Assembly (NCBI GenBank): GCA_036403815.1
Contig: DASWQH010000063.1
Location: 23,992 to 87,991 of the forward strand
Direction: 5' to 3'
From: JACVRN01 sp036403815
Lineage (GTDB): Bacteria > Acidobacteriota > Blastocatellia > Pyrinomonadales > Pyrinomonadaceae
DNA: 64,000 nt
The notes under the pieces were generated by a model that had not been told where the DNA came from, ran no database searches, and saw nothing but the letters and a program-made list of their open reading frames with translations. How positions within the stretch are numbered: position 1 is the first letter of the stretch; each line of letters starts with the position of its first letter. The translations under genes were made by a program, and so were the position numbers. This document shows positions 1-8,479 of the stretch, one piece after another.

Positions 1-400
1 CCCATTTGGGGGCCTTCTCGCTGCGCTTGAATTTGATGTCCACGCTCTGGCCTGTAGGCAGAGTATCCTGTCCGAGGATGTCCTCTTGCCAATCATCCGA
101 GTCCGCTGGAGAGACGAACAACTTGTCAATCTCCACACCCGTCTGGTTAACCAGAGTGAAGTCTTGCTTTGCCCCTTGCTGAGCCGTAGAGTCGGAATTG
201 CTCGTCGTGTTCGTGTTGGAAGCCGTCGAGGTGTTCGTGTTTGACGGAGCGCTGGTGTTGCTTGTGTTTGTGTTTGTGGTCGTCGTGGTCGTGGTCGTAT
301 TCGTCGTTTTGTTGGCGTTGGCCGGTGCGGTTGACGAGCAGGCGGCGCTGAGGCCGAGCAACCCTATAACCAGAACGGCGAGGAGCATTTTATTCTTCAT
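1..400 (-). CDS. Lipoprotein with Asn/Thr-rich tether (3' end outside window)
   Basis: Reading the minus strand from an ATG at 400 gives an open frame to the window edge, so the C-terminus is missing. Residues 1-20 form a short basic and hydrophobic signal ending at a Cys in the context LSAAC, which fits a lipoprotein signal only loosely. A low-complexity stretch of about 50 residues made almost only of Asn, Thr and Ser follows and would act as a flexible tether. A small globular domain then begins (FTLVNQTGVEIDKLFVSP, then a run with acidic and aromatic residues). The likely location is the outer face of a membrane. I do not recognise the domain well enough to assign a function. Confidence 0.7.
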   Translation of the reverse strand, partial: MKNKMLLAVLVIGLLGLSAACSSTAPANANKTTNTTTTTTTTNTNTSNTSAPSNTNTSTASNTNTTSNSDSTAQQGAKQDFTLVNQTGVEIDKLFVSPADSDDWQEDILGQDTLPTGQSVDIKFKRSEKAPKW

Positions 401-861
401 ATATGTAAGTGTACCGATCCCCTTTTACAGTGATGTTGTGCCTTCTAAAGGCTTAGCTACAATCTGGCGGCGATTAACTGGAGCATCTTAAAGCGTAGAG
501 CCGAAGAGTCGCATGAATAAGGCCGGAGTAGAGGAAGCTTAAAAAAGGAGAGCAGGTGGAAAGCCTTTCTAATGAACTGGTAAAGCAAGGCGGACTTTAA
601 GCTAAGTACCCGGATTAGTCAATACGACAATCGAATTTAAGCCGGTCTGATCACAGAGGCCAACGCCTTCCAGTATCCGGCGGCAAACAAAACATTGTCA
701 GGCTTCCACGCAATAAATATAATTGGCCGGACTCAAAAACCCTCGCCCGGTCGGGGAGAAAGACGTAAAGATAATCCTGAAAACCCGTCCATGAATGGCA
801 ATCTTCTCTTGCAAAGTAGATTGGATGGGGCGATTATTAGCCCCAGTCCTTTCGGCTCTTT
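401..861. other. Intergenic region without convincing gene
   Basis: This gap separates the leftward lipoprotein from the rightward PilZ unit, so it must hold both promoters. I found no good protein frame; a 60-codon frame at 695-877 overlaps the next gene and lacks coding character. A short hairpin (ggggc / gcccc, about 828-845) lies just before the start of the next gene. The stretch 735-800 contains AAAACC, GACGTAAAG and GAAAACC blocks that faintly recall a c-di-GMP-I riboswitch, but the conserved core is not intact. Confidence 0.4.
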
Positions 862-1089
862 ATGTCTAAACCGATAAAGATAATTTTCAAGGGGGAAGAA
901 TACCTCTTTATAGGAAGAGGCGGTTCCTTAGAAGACGGCGGCAGCATTGTCAGCAAAACGGCGGACGACGAAGAGGCGGCCATTTACGCCCAGCTACATC
1001 CGAACGGGCTCGTCATTAGTTCGGGAGAGATAATCGGCACCATCAAAGAGATTCTCTTTATTGACGACGAGAGCGAGGAGATAAATTGA
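862..1089 (+). CDS. Small conserved-looking protein upstream of PilZ gene
   Basis: This 75-residue protein is acidic towards its C-terminus and has no signal peptide or membrane segment. The first half (KIIFKGEEYLFIGRGGSL) alternates like a small beta fold. Its stop codon overlaps the TTG start of the following PilZ gene, which suggests translational coupling and a shared role. No clear Shine-Dalgarno sequence precedes the ATG, so the start is less certain. I do not recognise the family. The PilZ neighbour hints at a cyclic-di-GMP or cell-surface context, but that is only inference. Confidence 0.6.
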   Translation: MSKPIKIIFKGEEYLFIGRGGSLEDGGSIVSKTADDEEAAIYAQLHPNGLVISSGEIIGTIKEILFIDDESEEIN

Positions 1090-1424
1090 GCCGACAACAG
1101 ACAGCCATGCAGGAGCAGAGGCGCTCGGAGCGTGTCCGCGCATCTCTTTTCGCCATCTGGGACATGACGCAACAGAACGTCTCAAGCGCAGACGTTATCA
1201 ACTTCAGCACCGAAGGATGCTTCATGCATAGCCGTAACGGTCTGCCTAAAAAGCCTCTGGTTGACCTACAGCTAAGGCTGCCGACCGAGCGCTGGATACA
1301 GACACGCGGGCGCGTCATACGCACCAGCGAGCCGGACGGCTTCGGCGTCCATTTTACGGAGCTGACCGAGCAGGACAGGACTATGCTTGAGCTACTGGTG
1401 GATTATTACAGAGACGAGCATTGA
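1086..1424 (+). CDS. PilZ domain protein
   Basis: This 112-residue protein looks like a single PilZ domain. An N-terminal QEQRRSERVRAS block carries the RxxxR-type cyclic-di-GMP binding arginines (about residues 11-17). It is followed by beta strands with a D/N-x-S-x-x-G-type element (INFSTEGCF, about residues 38-46) and an FGVHF strand near the end. Family members bind cyclic-di-GMP and change motility, adhesion or polysaccharide output. The TTG start at 1086 overlaps the stop of the upstream gene and has GAGGAG just before it; an ATG at 1107 is the alternative. No effector domain is attached. Confidence 0.82.
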   Translation: MSRQQTAMQEQRRSERVRASLFAIWDMTQQNVSSADVINFSTEGCFMHSRNGLPKKPLVDLQLRLPTERWIQTRGRVIRTSEPDGFGVHFTELTEQDRTMLELLVDYYRDEH

Positions 1425-1529
1425 GGCTCCCTGCCCGTCCATCTTCCGGATTCCATTAAAGCGCCTGCGGCTCGCGGCTTTCCAACAACCGCTCCTCAAA
1501 AAATTCACCTGGCCGGTCTATACAAACTA

Positions 1530-1560
1530 TTGACTATACGGCCTCGCCCCGTGATATAGT
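1530..1560 (+). promoter_or_regulatory. Candidate promoter for DUF1800/DUF1501 unit
   Basis: TTGACT at 1530-1535 and TATAGT at 1555-1560 resemble sigma-70 -35 and -10 boxes. The 19 bp spacing is somewhat long. It lies about 95 bases before the DUF1800 start codon and points towards it. Confidence 0.45.
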
Positions 1561-1655
1561 GCTTGGCACACCTGAGTTAGCAGGTAGCCCCTCTTAGTAT
1601 CCGTTATCCAGCCTCATTATTAAGAGTATCAATTTCCTCGTGCCGAGGCTCGACG

Positions 1656-3809
1656 ATGATTAAAATGCGCTCCCCCGGATTTAGCTCTGCGTCTTTACGC
1701 CTGTTGTGTGTCTGCTGCGCGCTGCTTCTGCTTGGTACTGTAAACGCCGCGAGAGCGGCCACAGGCGCGCCCGTGCTTCTGACCGACCCGGCTTCTACGC
1801 GAGCGCTTGCTCTTGAATCCGTCTCCCTGCTGCGCGAGCCGTTTTCGCCTACACGTTCCCTTCCATTCGGGAAGGACAATCGCACGCACATCATACTCTT
1901 CGCCATGAACACAGGATTGCTGCAAGGCGAGGGCGCAAACGCCGTCACCGCCGATGCAGAAGATTCGGCTCACAATCTATACCCGCTCAAGGTTGTGTTG
2001 GTCGCGCCCGTGCCGGGCTACGAGTGGATGACGGAGGTCGTCGTTCGTCTCAATGACCAGATGGGAGACGTGGGCGATGTGCTGGTGCGAATTAACATAC
2101 ACGGCATGGCTAGCAATCGCGTGCGTGTGGGCATAGGACACATAGGAGGCAGCCTGACTGATGACGCGGGCAGCGTTCCTACTCCGGCTGTCTCCGTTCC
2201 GCCGGGGCCGCAGCCTTCGCCATACCCTACGCCGAACGCCTACACCGTCGCGTCTTCAACTGAAGACACCGTGCGCTTCCTTGAACAATCAACCTTCGGG
2301 GCGACGCCCGCTTTGATTCAACGCGTACAGCAAATAGGCTTCAACGCCTTTCTCAACGAGCAGTTCACAGCGCCCGTGTCGCAATACCCTGCGCTCCCCG
2401 CTCTAGCTTCCACTAATGCCACGACCGTCTGCGGGCAGACGACCGATCCGGGCTATCAGGCATGTGTGCGCGATAATTTCACGATGTATCCCAACCAGGT
2501 CGCCTTCTTCAGGAATGCGCTCAGTCAAAACGTCGCGAGCGACCAGTTGCGCCAGAGAGTCGCCTTCGCGCTGGGGCAAATCTTTGTGACTTCGGGGCTG
2601 GATGTGAATCTGGCTTACGCTATGCGCGATTACCAGCAGCTTCTGATGAACGATGCTCTGACGAATTACCGTCAGATTCTCTATGACGTGACGCTTTCGC
2701 CGATGATGGGGCATTACCTGAACATGGCGAACAACAACAAGCCTGCGGGCGCAAATACTCCGAACGAAAACTACGCGCGCGAGGTCTTGCAACTCTTCAG
2801 CATAGGACTTTACCAGCTCAATCAAGACGGCACGCTCAAGCTGGACGCGGCAGGCCAACCTATCCCGACTTACGATCAGGACACAGTAGAAGGGTTCGCT
2901 TATACTTTCACCGGCTGGACTTATCAGGTTATACCGGGAGCCACTGTGCGTAACAACAACCCGCCGTACTACGTGGGGCAGATGTATGTCGTGCCGCAGA
3001 ATCATGCGACGACCGCCAAGGAGCTGCTCGACGGCTTCCAGATTCCGGCGACGCGCGAGCCGAGCGTTGCCGCCGCGAATCAGGAGTTGAATCAGGCTAT
3101 AGACAATATCTTTAATCACCCGAACGTCGGGCCGTTTATTGCTCGCCAGTTGATTCAACACTTAGTGACGAGCAATCCAAGCCCTGCGTATGTAGGACGA
3201 GTTGCCGCCGCATTCAACGACAACGGTCAGGGAGTGCGCGGCGATATGAAGGCTGTGATAAAGGCTGTCTTGTTCGACCCGGAAGCGCGCGGCGACGTGA
3301 AGACAGCCCCTGATTACGGCCACCTGCGCGAGCCTGTGCTCTACGTTACGAGCGTACTGCGAGCGCTCAATGCTACGAGCGACGGCGACCTGACTCCGCA
3401 GACGAATCCGATGGGACAGAACCTTTTCTACCAGCCGTCGGTCTTCAACTACTACAGCCCGAACTACAAGCTGCCGGGCAAGGAAGTTTACGCGCCGGAG
3501 TTTGGTATTCAAACGACCGCAGCGGCCATTACGCGCTCGAATTTCATCAACACCATCACATACTCGCGCATAGGCACTGCGCCCAACGGCACTTCGATTG
3601 ATCTATCCACGTTGCAGACGGTCGCGAACAATCCGGCGCAGCTTGTCGCCACGCTCGACGGCCTTCTGATGCACAACTCCATGTCGCCCGCGATGCGCGG
3701 CGTCATCACCGCAGCGGTCACGAATATCCCTGTTGCCAACACGCTGCAACGCGCGCAGACAGCCCTGTATCTGGTCGCAACGTCTTCGCAGTATCAAGTT
3801 GAGAGATAA
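1656..3809 (+). CDS. DUF1800 family secreted protein
   Basis: This 717-residue protein has a Sec signal peptide (hydrophobic core about residues 14-34, AxA-type cleavage). An N-terminal beta-rich domain of about 150 residues (about 40-175) precedes a short Pro-rich linker. The DUF1800 domain covers about residues 205-710, with typical blocks such as FLEQSTFGATPALIQRV, NYAREVLQLFSIGLYQL and GFAYTFTGWTY. DUF1800 proteins are almost always encoded next to a DUF1501 protein, as here with a 6-base gap. The pair is exported and its biochemical role is unknown. The N-terminal domain is strikingly similar to that of the protein at 5412-6845, so a module seems to have been shared or duplicated. Confidence 0.9.
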   Translation: MIKMRSPGFSSASLRLLCVCCALLLLGTVNAARAATGAPVLLTDPASTRALALESVSLLREPFSPTRSLPFGKDNRTHIILFAMNTGLLQGEGANAVTADAEDSAHNLYPLKVVLVAPVPGYEWMTEVVVRLNDQMGDVGDVLVRINIHGMASNRVRVGIGHIGGSLTDDAGSVPTPAVSVPPGPQPSPYPTPNAYTVASSTEDTVRFLEQSTFGATPALIQRVQQIGFNAFLNEQFTAPVSQYPALPALASTNATTVCGQTTDPGYQACVRDNFTMYPNQVAFFRNALSQNVASDQLRQRVAFALGQIFVTSGLDVNLAYAMRDYQQLLMNDALTNYRQILYDVTLSPMMGHYLNMANNNKPAGANTPNENYAREVLQLFSIGLYQLNQDGTLKLDAAGQPIPTYDQDTVEGFAYTFTGWTYQVIPGATVRNNNPPYYVGQMYVVPQNHATTAKELLDGFQIPATREPSVAAANQELNQAIDNIFNHPNVGPFIARQLIQHLVTSNPSPAYVGRVAAAFNDNGQGVRGDMKAVIKAVLFDPEARGDVKTAPDYGHLREPVLYVTSVLRALNATSDGDLTPQTNPMGQNLFYQPSVFNYYSPNYKLPGKEVYAPEFGIQTTAAAITRSNFINTITYSRIGTAPNGTSIDLSTLQTVANNPAQLVATLDGLLMHNSMSPAMRGVITAAVTNIPVANTLQRAQTALYLVATSSQYQVER

Positions 3810-3815
3810 GAAACC

Positions 3816-5225
3816 ATGAGCGAGAACCGTCTTTCACGCCGCCATTTTCTGAAACACACCTGCATGGGCTTAGGCGCGGCTGCCATGATGTCCGGCTTCA
3901 GCCGCTTCAGCCGTATAAGCGCGCTTGCCGCACAGGAGAACGTTGCCGCCACAGACTACAAAGCACTGGTCTGCATCTTTCTCTTCGGCGGCATAGACAT
4001 GAATAATGTCGTTATTCCTTACGACAATTTTGCAGACTACGTTAAGGTGCGCCCGACTTCCGGCATAGGCATTCCACAGGCGAGCCTGTTGCAGATACAG
4101 CCTCCCAGCCAGACTGGCCTCAAGTATGGCTTCAACCCGAACATTTCCCCTGAGGTTGGGAATCCGGCATCGTTGACGGGACTGCTCCCGCTATGGCAGC
4201 AGGGCAAGCTAGCCGTTTTGTGCAACGTCGGCACGCTCGTGCAGCCCTTAACGCGCACGCAGTTCCTTGCGGGCAGCGTTGTGGGCGCGCGTCCAGACAA
4301 TCTATTTTCTCATTCAGACCAGCAGGAGCAGTGGCAATCATCGCAGAGCGCTAATACAAAGGGGCAGCAGCTAACGGGCTGGGGAGGGCGCGTGGCCGAT
4401 CACACGGCGAGCCTCAACGGGACAACCACTTTCCCCATGATCGTTTCAACCGGCGGGATTACTCTCTTCACTACGGGACAAACTTCGACGCCCCTTGTGC
4501 CGAGTTCCGGGTTGAGAGGATTCAACTCGAACTTAAATAACGATGCACGGTATCAGGCGATGCGCCAGTTGATGTCTTTCGACAGGGGCGCGACACTCGT
4601 TGACAGCGCAAGCCGGACGATGACGAGCGCGATTGACAACACGGCGCTCTTCAACACCGCAACCGCCAGCGGCTCCGTCACGACTCCATTTCCGAATACC
4701 TCTCTGGGCAATCAATTGAAGACGGTCGCAAACGCCATCAAGGCGCGCACGCAGCTTAATGTATCGCGCCAGATATTCTTCGTCTCTTATGGCGGATGGG
4801 ACACGCACAACAACGAGATAGGCGTGCATAACAATCAACTGCCGCAGGTCGCGCAGGCTATGTATGCGTTCTATAAAGCCACGGAAGAAATAGGTATGGC
4901 GAATGCCGTCACAGCGTTTACGCTTTCCGATTTCTCACGCACGTTCCAGCCCGCTTCGGGCGGCGGCACAGACCACGCATGGGGCAGCCATCACCTGGTA
5001 ATGGGCGGGTCTGTCAGGGGCGGCGACTTCTACGGCAAGTTCCCCAGCCTGGCTCTCTCAGGCCCGGACGACTCAAGCGATGAAGGGCGCTGGATTCCTA
5101 CGACTTCCGTAGACCAGTATGCGGCGACGCTTGCACAATGGTACGGGCTTTCCTCTTCAGACCAGCCCCTTGTATTCCCTAACCTGGGGCGGTTTGTGAC
5201 GCCGAGTATGGGTTTCCTGATATAA
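3816..5225 (+). CDS. DUF1501 family protein (Tat-exported)
   Basis: This 469-residue protein begins with a twin-arginine signal (LSRRHFLK, residues 5-12, then a Gly/Ala/Met-rich hydrophobic core), so it should be exported folded. The body matches the DUF1501 family, distantly related to sulfatases and alkaline phosphatases. Recognisable blocks are FLFGGIDMNNVVIPYD, FVSYGGWDTHNNE and GGGTDHAWGSHHLVMGG, the Asp/His-rich ones being candidate metal ligands. It starts 6 bases after the DUF1800 stop, forming the standard two-gene operon. A perfect 30-bp stem palindrome begins at the base after its stop codon. Confidence 0.92.
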   Translation: MSENRLSRRHFLKHTCMGLGAAAMMSGFSRFSRISALAAQENVAATDYKALVCIFLFGGIDMNNVVIPYDNFADYVKVRPTSGIGIPQASLLQIQPPSQTGLKYGFNPNISPEVGNPASLTGLLPLWQQGKLAVLCNVGTLVQPLTRTQFLAGSVVGARPDNLFSHSDQQEQWQSSQSANTKGQQLTGWGGRVADHTASLNGTTTFPMIVSTGGITLFTTGQTSTPLVPSSGLRGFNSNLNNDARYQAMRQLMSFDRGATLVDSASRTMTSAIDNTALFNTATASGSVTTPFPNTSLGNQLKTVANAIKARTQLNVSRQIFFVSYGGWDTHNNEIGVHNNQLPQVAQAMYAFYKATEEIGMANAVTAFTLSDFSRTFQPASGGGTDHAWGSHHLVMGGSVRGGDFYGKFPSLALSGPDDSSDEGRWIPTTSVDQYAATLAQWYGLSSSDQPLVFPNLGRFVTPSMGFLI

Positions 5226-5300
5226 GTCAGTACCGCCTGCTTAAGCCGGGCGGGTCTCATGGCTGCTATCACCCGCCCGGCTTAAGCAGGCGGTACTGAC
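5226..5300. repeat. Perfect 30-bp inverted repeat (GTCAGTACCGCCTGC family)
   Basis: Arms 5226-5255 and 5271-5300 are perfect inverse complements around a 15-base loop. It starts directly after the DUF1501 stop codon. Related copies lie at 36344-36418 and 48683-48761, and a broken half at 6850-6862. There is no T-run, so it is not a standard intrinsic terminator, but it may block exonucleases or read-through. Confidence 0.9.
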
Positions 5301-5411
5301 CTGCAACCAGTGGCGTGCAATCTCAGTTAAAGCGTATTAAAATAATCAACGTCCTACTCTTGCTCCGTATTTCTCACCTTGAAATCTCAATCCTGAAGTT
5401 GAGCTTACGTT

Positions 5412-6845
5412 ATGAGCAGGAGTCTGTATTCTTATCTGTGCCCCGGCTATCATCTCGCCCGGCCAATCCCTATCCTTATTCGACATTGCGTCTTACTTCT
5501 TCTTGTCCTTTGCGCGCTCCCGTATGAAGCCCAGGCCGCCGCGCCTGAGTTGATAAGCGAGGCGACATCGACGCGCGCCATCGCGCTTGAGTCCGTGACG
5601 TGGAAGCGAGAGCCGTTTACCATGACGCAAAGTATCCCCTTCAGCGCAGACAGCCGCACACGCGTCATACTCTTCGCCAAAAACCTTGACCTTCTTCCCG
5701 GCGAGGATGCTTCAGCAGTGACGGCGGAAGCAGAAGACGCGTCGCACACGATCTATTTTCTGAAGGTAGAGTACGTAGGCAAGATGCCCGGCTATGACTG
5801 GCTGAGCGCGATCGTAGTCCGCCTCAACGACCAGATGGGAGACGTGGGCGATGTGCTGGTGGGGATTCGCTTGCGCGGCTCTACGAGCAACCGCGTGAGA
5901 ATCGGCATAGGGCACGTTGGGGGCGGCCTGCCGGATGACGGCGGCGCAAGCGTTCCGCCGCTCGTGCCTGACCTTGGCGTTAATGCCAGCCTCAAGGGTA
6001 AGCGTCTCTTTCCCGCCGACAACCCCTGGAATCAGGACATCTCCGCTCTGCCCGTAGACCCTAACTCTGCCAACCTGATTGCCAGCATAGGACTTGGCAC
6101 AGGGCTGCATCCTGATTTCGGAACGACATGGAACGGCGCACCGAACGGCATCCCCTATGTGGTCGTTTCGAGCGCACAGCAGAAAGTGCCCATCACGTTT
6201 ACGGCCTACGGCGACGAGAGCGACCCCGGCCCTTATCCTGTTCCGCCGAATGCTCCAATCGAAGGCGGGGCAAACTCCACGGGCGACCGTCATGTGATTG
6301 TGATTGATAGAGACAACTGGAAACTGTATGAGCTGTTCGACGCTGCTCCGGTTAATGGCGGCGCAAGCTGGCGCGCGGCGGGCGGCGCTGTCTTTGACTT
6401 GAACTCGAACAGCCTGCGCCCTGCGGGCTGGACTTCGGCGGACGCTGCGGGGCTTCCTATCTTTCCCGGCCTAGTGCGCTACGACGAGGTATTTGAGCTG
6501 AAAGAGATTATGCACGCGCTGCGCTTCACTGTGCAGCGCACGCGCAAGGCATACGTCTCGCCTGCTCGTCATTTCGCGAGCAGCAATACAGACCCCAACC
6601 TGCCGCCTATGGGAATGCGCGTGCGCCTGAAAGCATCCTTTGACATCTCTCGCTTTTCACCCAACATGCAGGTCATCCTGCGCGCTCTGAAGAAGTACGG
6701 AATGATTCTAGCGGACAATGGGTCGAACTGGTATATAAGCGGCGCGCCCGACCCGCGCTGGGACGACGATGAGCTGAATACTCTGAAGGCGATTAAGGGA
6801 TCGGACTTTGAAGTAGTGCAGATGGGAACGATTCAGACACAATAG
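5412..6845 (+). CDS. Secreted protein of unknown function sharing a domain with the DUF1800 neighbour
   Basis: This 477-residue protein has an N-terminal hydrophobic signal (about residues 20-43). Residues about 45-180 align by eye with the N-terminal domain of the DUF1800 protein at 1656, sharing TSTRAIALESV-like, LNDQMGDVGDVLV and SNRVRIGIGHVGG blocks. The C-terminal 290 residues form a separate domain starting at LFPADNPWNQDISALPVDP, with HVIVIDRDNWKLYELFDA, LPPMGMRVRLKASFDI and an ADNGSNWYISGAPDPRW block. This resembles a widespread but uncharacterised extracellular domain. It lies downstream of the DUF1501 gene in the same direction, probably with its own transcript because a strong palindrome intervenes. 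Confidence 0.78.
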   Translation: MSRSLYSYLCPGYHLARPIPILIRHCVLLLLVLCALPYEAQAAAPELISEATSTRAIALESVTWKREPFTMTQSIPFSADSRTRVILFAKNLDLLPGEDASAVTAEAEDASHTIYFLKVEYVGKMPGYDWLSAIVVRLNDQMGDVGDVLVGIRLRGSTSNRVRIGIGHVGGGLPDDGGASVPPLVPDLGVNASLKGKRLFPADNPWNQDISALPVDPNSANLIASIGLGTGLHPDFGTTWNGAPNGIPYVVVSSAQQKVPITFTAYGDESDPGPYPVPPNAPIEGGANSTGDRHVIVIDRDNWKLYELFDAAPVNGGASWRAAGGAVFDLNSNSLRPAGWTSADAAGLPIFPGLVRYDEVFELKEIMHALRFTVQRTRKAYVSPARHFASSNTDPNLPPMGMRVRLKASFDISRFSPNMQVILRALKKYGMILADNGSNWYISGAPDPRWDDDELNTLKAIKGSDFEVVQMGTIQTQ

Positions 6846-6849
6846 AAAA

Positions 6850-6862
6850 GGTCAGTACCGCC
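6850..6862. repeat. Broken half copy of GTCAGTACCGCC palindrome
   Basis: Thirteen bases matching the outer arm of the 5226-5300 palindrome sit 4 bases after a stop codon. They are then interrupted by a different hairpin sequence (gcagggatgagg...). The other arm is absent here, which suggests repeated insertion of palindromes into one another. Confidence 0.6.
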
Positions 6863-6903
6863 AAAGGCAGGGATGAGGGGTGAAGTAAAATAAAACCCAT
6901 CCT

Positions 6904-7165
6904 TAGTAGAAGCTGTGTGAAGACTCTTTACCGCCGCGTGAGCGGCGATGGAGAAGGTAGCCAGACGTGCAACGTCTGGAACTGAAGTGTAGTTATCATT
7001 CGCGCCCTGAAGGGAGCGCGTCGATTCTACGCGCTCCCTTCAGGGCGCGAATGATAACTACACTCTGACCAGAGGCAGAGGTGGCCTCGCGTCCGCCTCT
7101 GCCTCTGGCTACCCTCTGGATGCGCCTGCGGCGCAAACCATTGATTTCTCCAAACGGCTTCTTAG
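6904..7165. repeat. Composite palindromic element, copy A (MITE-like)
   Basis: About 262 bp, bounded by related inverted ends (TAGAAGCTG... and ...CGGCTTCTTAG). From left to right it holds a CCGCCGCGTGAGCGGCG hairpin, a CCAGACGTGCAACGTCTGG hairpin, a perfect 35-bp stem (6986-7020 with 7030-7064, 9-base loop) and a CCAGAGGCAGAGG hairpin. Copy B at 10043-10320 is the same mosaic in opposite orientation. The flanks (ggcagggatgagg... and ...catccctcatcgctgcc) look like the two arms of a hairpin seen intact at 57871-57928, so the element seems to have landed inside it. There is no coding capacity. Confidence 0.85.
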
Positions 7166-7219
7166 CTTTCATCCCTCATCGCTGCCGCACTCGCCCCTTT
7201 GAGTCCTGCATGTATCAAT

Positions 7220-7816
7220 TTATTTGATCTTGTCCAGCGCAAGTTTGGCGTCGGCGATGAGCTTGCGGAAATCCGCCAGCTTGCCGGGCGAGATGGTAAC
7301 GCTAGCTCTTCTGAAGATGCCGATTGCGACCTCTGCCTGAAGGGTGCCGTTGGGTCTGATGAAGGTTGCGGCCATTAGCTCCCCTCTGGTTCTGTACTGC
7401 GCCTCGAAGTTTTCCAGCGTCGCGCTCCTTTCAATCTTAATGATGTAATCCAGCCCACGGATTAGAGCATCTATCTCATCATAATCAACGTAGGTTCGCC
7501 CCTCTCTACCCTCTTTCTCATTGCGCGCGGCTTCTCTCAGCTCAACGCCCAGCCCGTACTCCTTGCGCCCGGTTTGAACGTCTACAAACTCGTAGCTCGT
7601 GACCATCACTATGCCGCTAAATCCTGAGACCGCCCCGATGTAGGTGTAATTCTTGACGACGACCGCTCCGGTCTGAGCATCCAGTGCTTCCAATCTTGTG
7701 AGCGGCTCGAATGCCAGGGGAGCTTGTTGCGGCGGCGCTGGCTGTTGTGCGGCGGCGCTGATGACAGAGATGACTAGGAGAATGAAAAGGAACGTAAATT
7801 GAGTTATGTGGCTCAT
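7220..7816 (-). CDS. Secreted hypothetical protein
   Basis: This 198-residue protein starts with a clear Sec signal (hydrophobic residues about 8-22, cleavage near AAAQQ), then a short Pro/Gln-rich linker. The mature part is beta-rich with a charged middle region (LREAARNEKEGREGR) and ends in a helix. The ATG at 7816 is chosen because the longer frame would begin with TTG. No known family is evident. It lies alone on the minus strand between two inverted copies of a composite repeat and diverges from the amylase gene. Confidence 0.72.
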   Translation of the reverse strand: MSHITQFTFLFILLVISVISAAAQQPAPPQQAPLAFEPLTRLEALDAQTGAVVVKNYTYIGAVSGFSGIVMVTSYEFVDVQTGRKEYGLGVELREAARNEKEGREGRTYVDYDEIDALIRGLDYIIKIERSATLENFEAQYRTRGELMAATFIRPNGTLQAEVAIGIFRRASVTISPGKLADFRKLIADAKLALDKIK

Positions 7817-8479
7817 GGTTGTTTTATTCAAGCTCAAAGCGGATAAAGTTTTTATGGAAAGCCAACGAGTGGGAGATACCCGTTAACAACACATCCCTGT
7901 GAAGAACGATTGCGACTTTATGCTTGAGGCACAATCCAAGTCAAGATTTTGCCTGACGGCACATGGCGCTCGAAGCCCTGCTTTCTAACAGTTGCTTAAA
8001 GCTCCGACCTGCTCGCCGGAGCATCCCCTGGATTACTACCTTCCGGGTGTCTACAGAAGTAGACTTGTGCTGCTCCTGAGTGTCTTCAGCAAACGACACA
8101 CGGCTTAATAGTGCTTATAATTCGCTCGATTCCTGAAGCGGCATAAGCATTGCAATCATCGCGGTAAGCCCTTGCCGCTTACGTGTGACGCGGTTCTTAC
8201 TCCCACTTCAGGAATCGCTTCATTTCAAGATGGGTAGAGACCACTCCCTTTGCCCATCCTTTCATATACACGGCATGTCGCAGAGCAAGTTTCATTATTA
8301 GGGATAACGTACCCGCATTAATCTATCGGCCTCCGCGCTCAGTCGCGCTCCTGTCCACGAAGGGAAACAGGAGATGAGAGGTCGAGGAAGCGGCGCTGAA
8401 GCACCTGGCGAGGACGACTTCGCGCCGCTTCTTTACGTTTGCGGCTCTTTAAGGCAGACTTGCCTGACTGTAAAAGCTC
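7817..8479. other. Long intergenic region with an inverted repeat
   Basis: About 660 bases between divergent genes with no supportable protein frame. A 12-bp inverted repeat (CGATTCCTGAAG, 8127-8138, and CTTCAGGAATCG, 8206-8217) encloses a second small hairpin (gcggtaag...cttgccgc), so a structured RNA or operator is possible. The promoters of both flanking genes should also be here. Confidence 0.45.

Noticed and set aside
198..491. Rightward 97-codon frame rich in Val/Phe
   Set aside because: It is the antisense of the Asn/Thr-rich lipoprotein tether; the composition is a by-product of that low-complexity coding.
735..830. Possible c-di-GMP-I riboswitch upstream of the PilZ unit
   Set aside because: AAAACC, GACGTAAAG and GAAAACC blocks recall the aptamer, but spacing and the tetraloop-receptor parts do not fit and the conserved core is not intact. 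Only a covariance search could rescue it.
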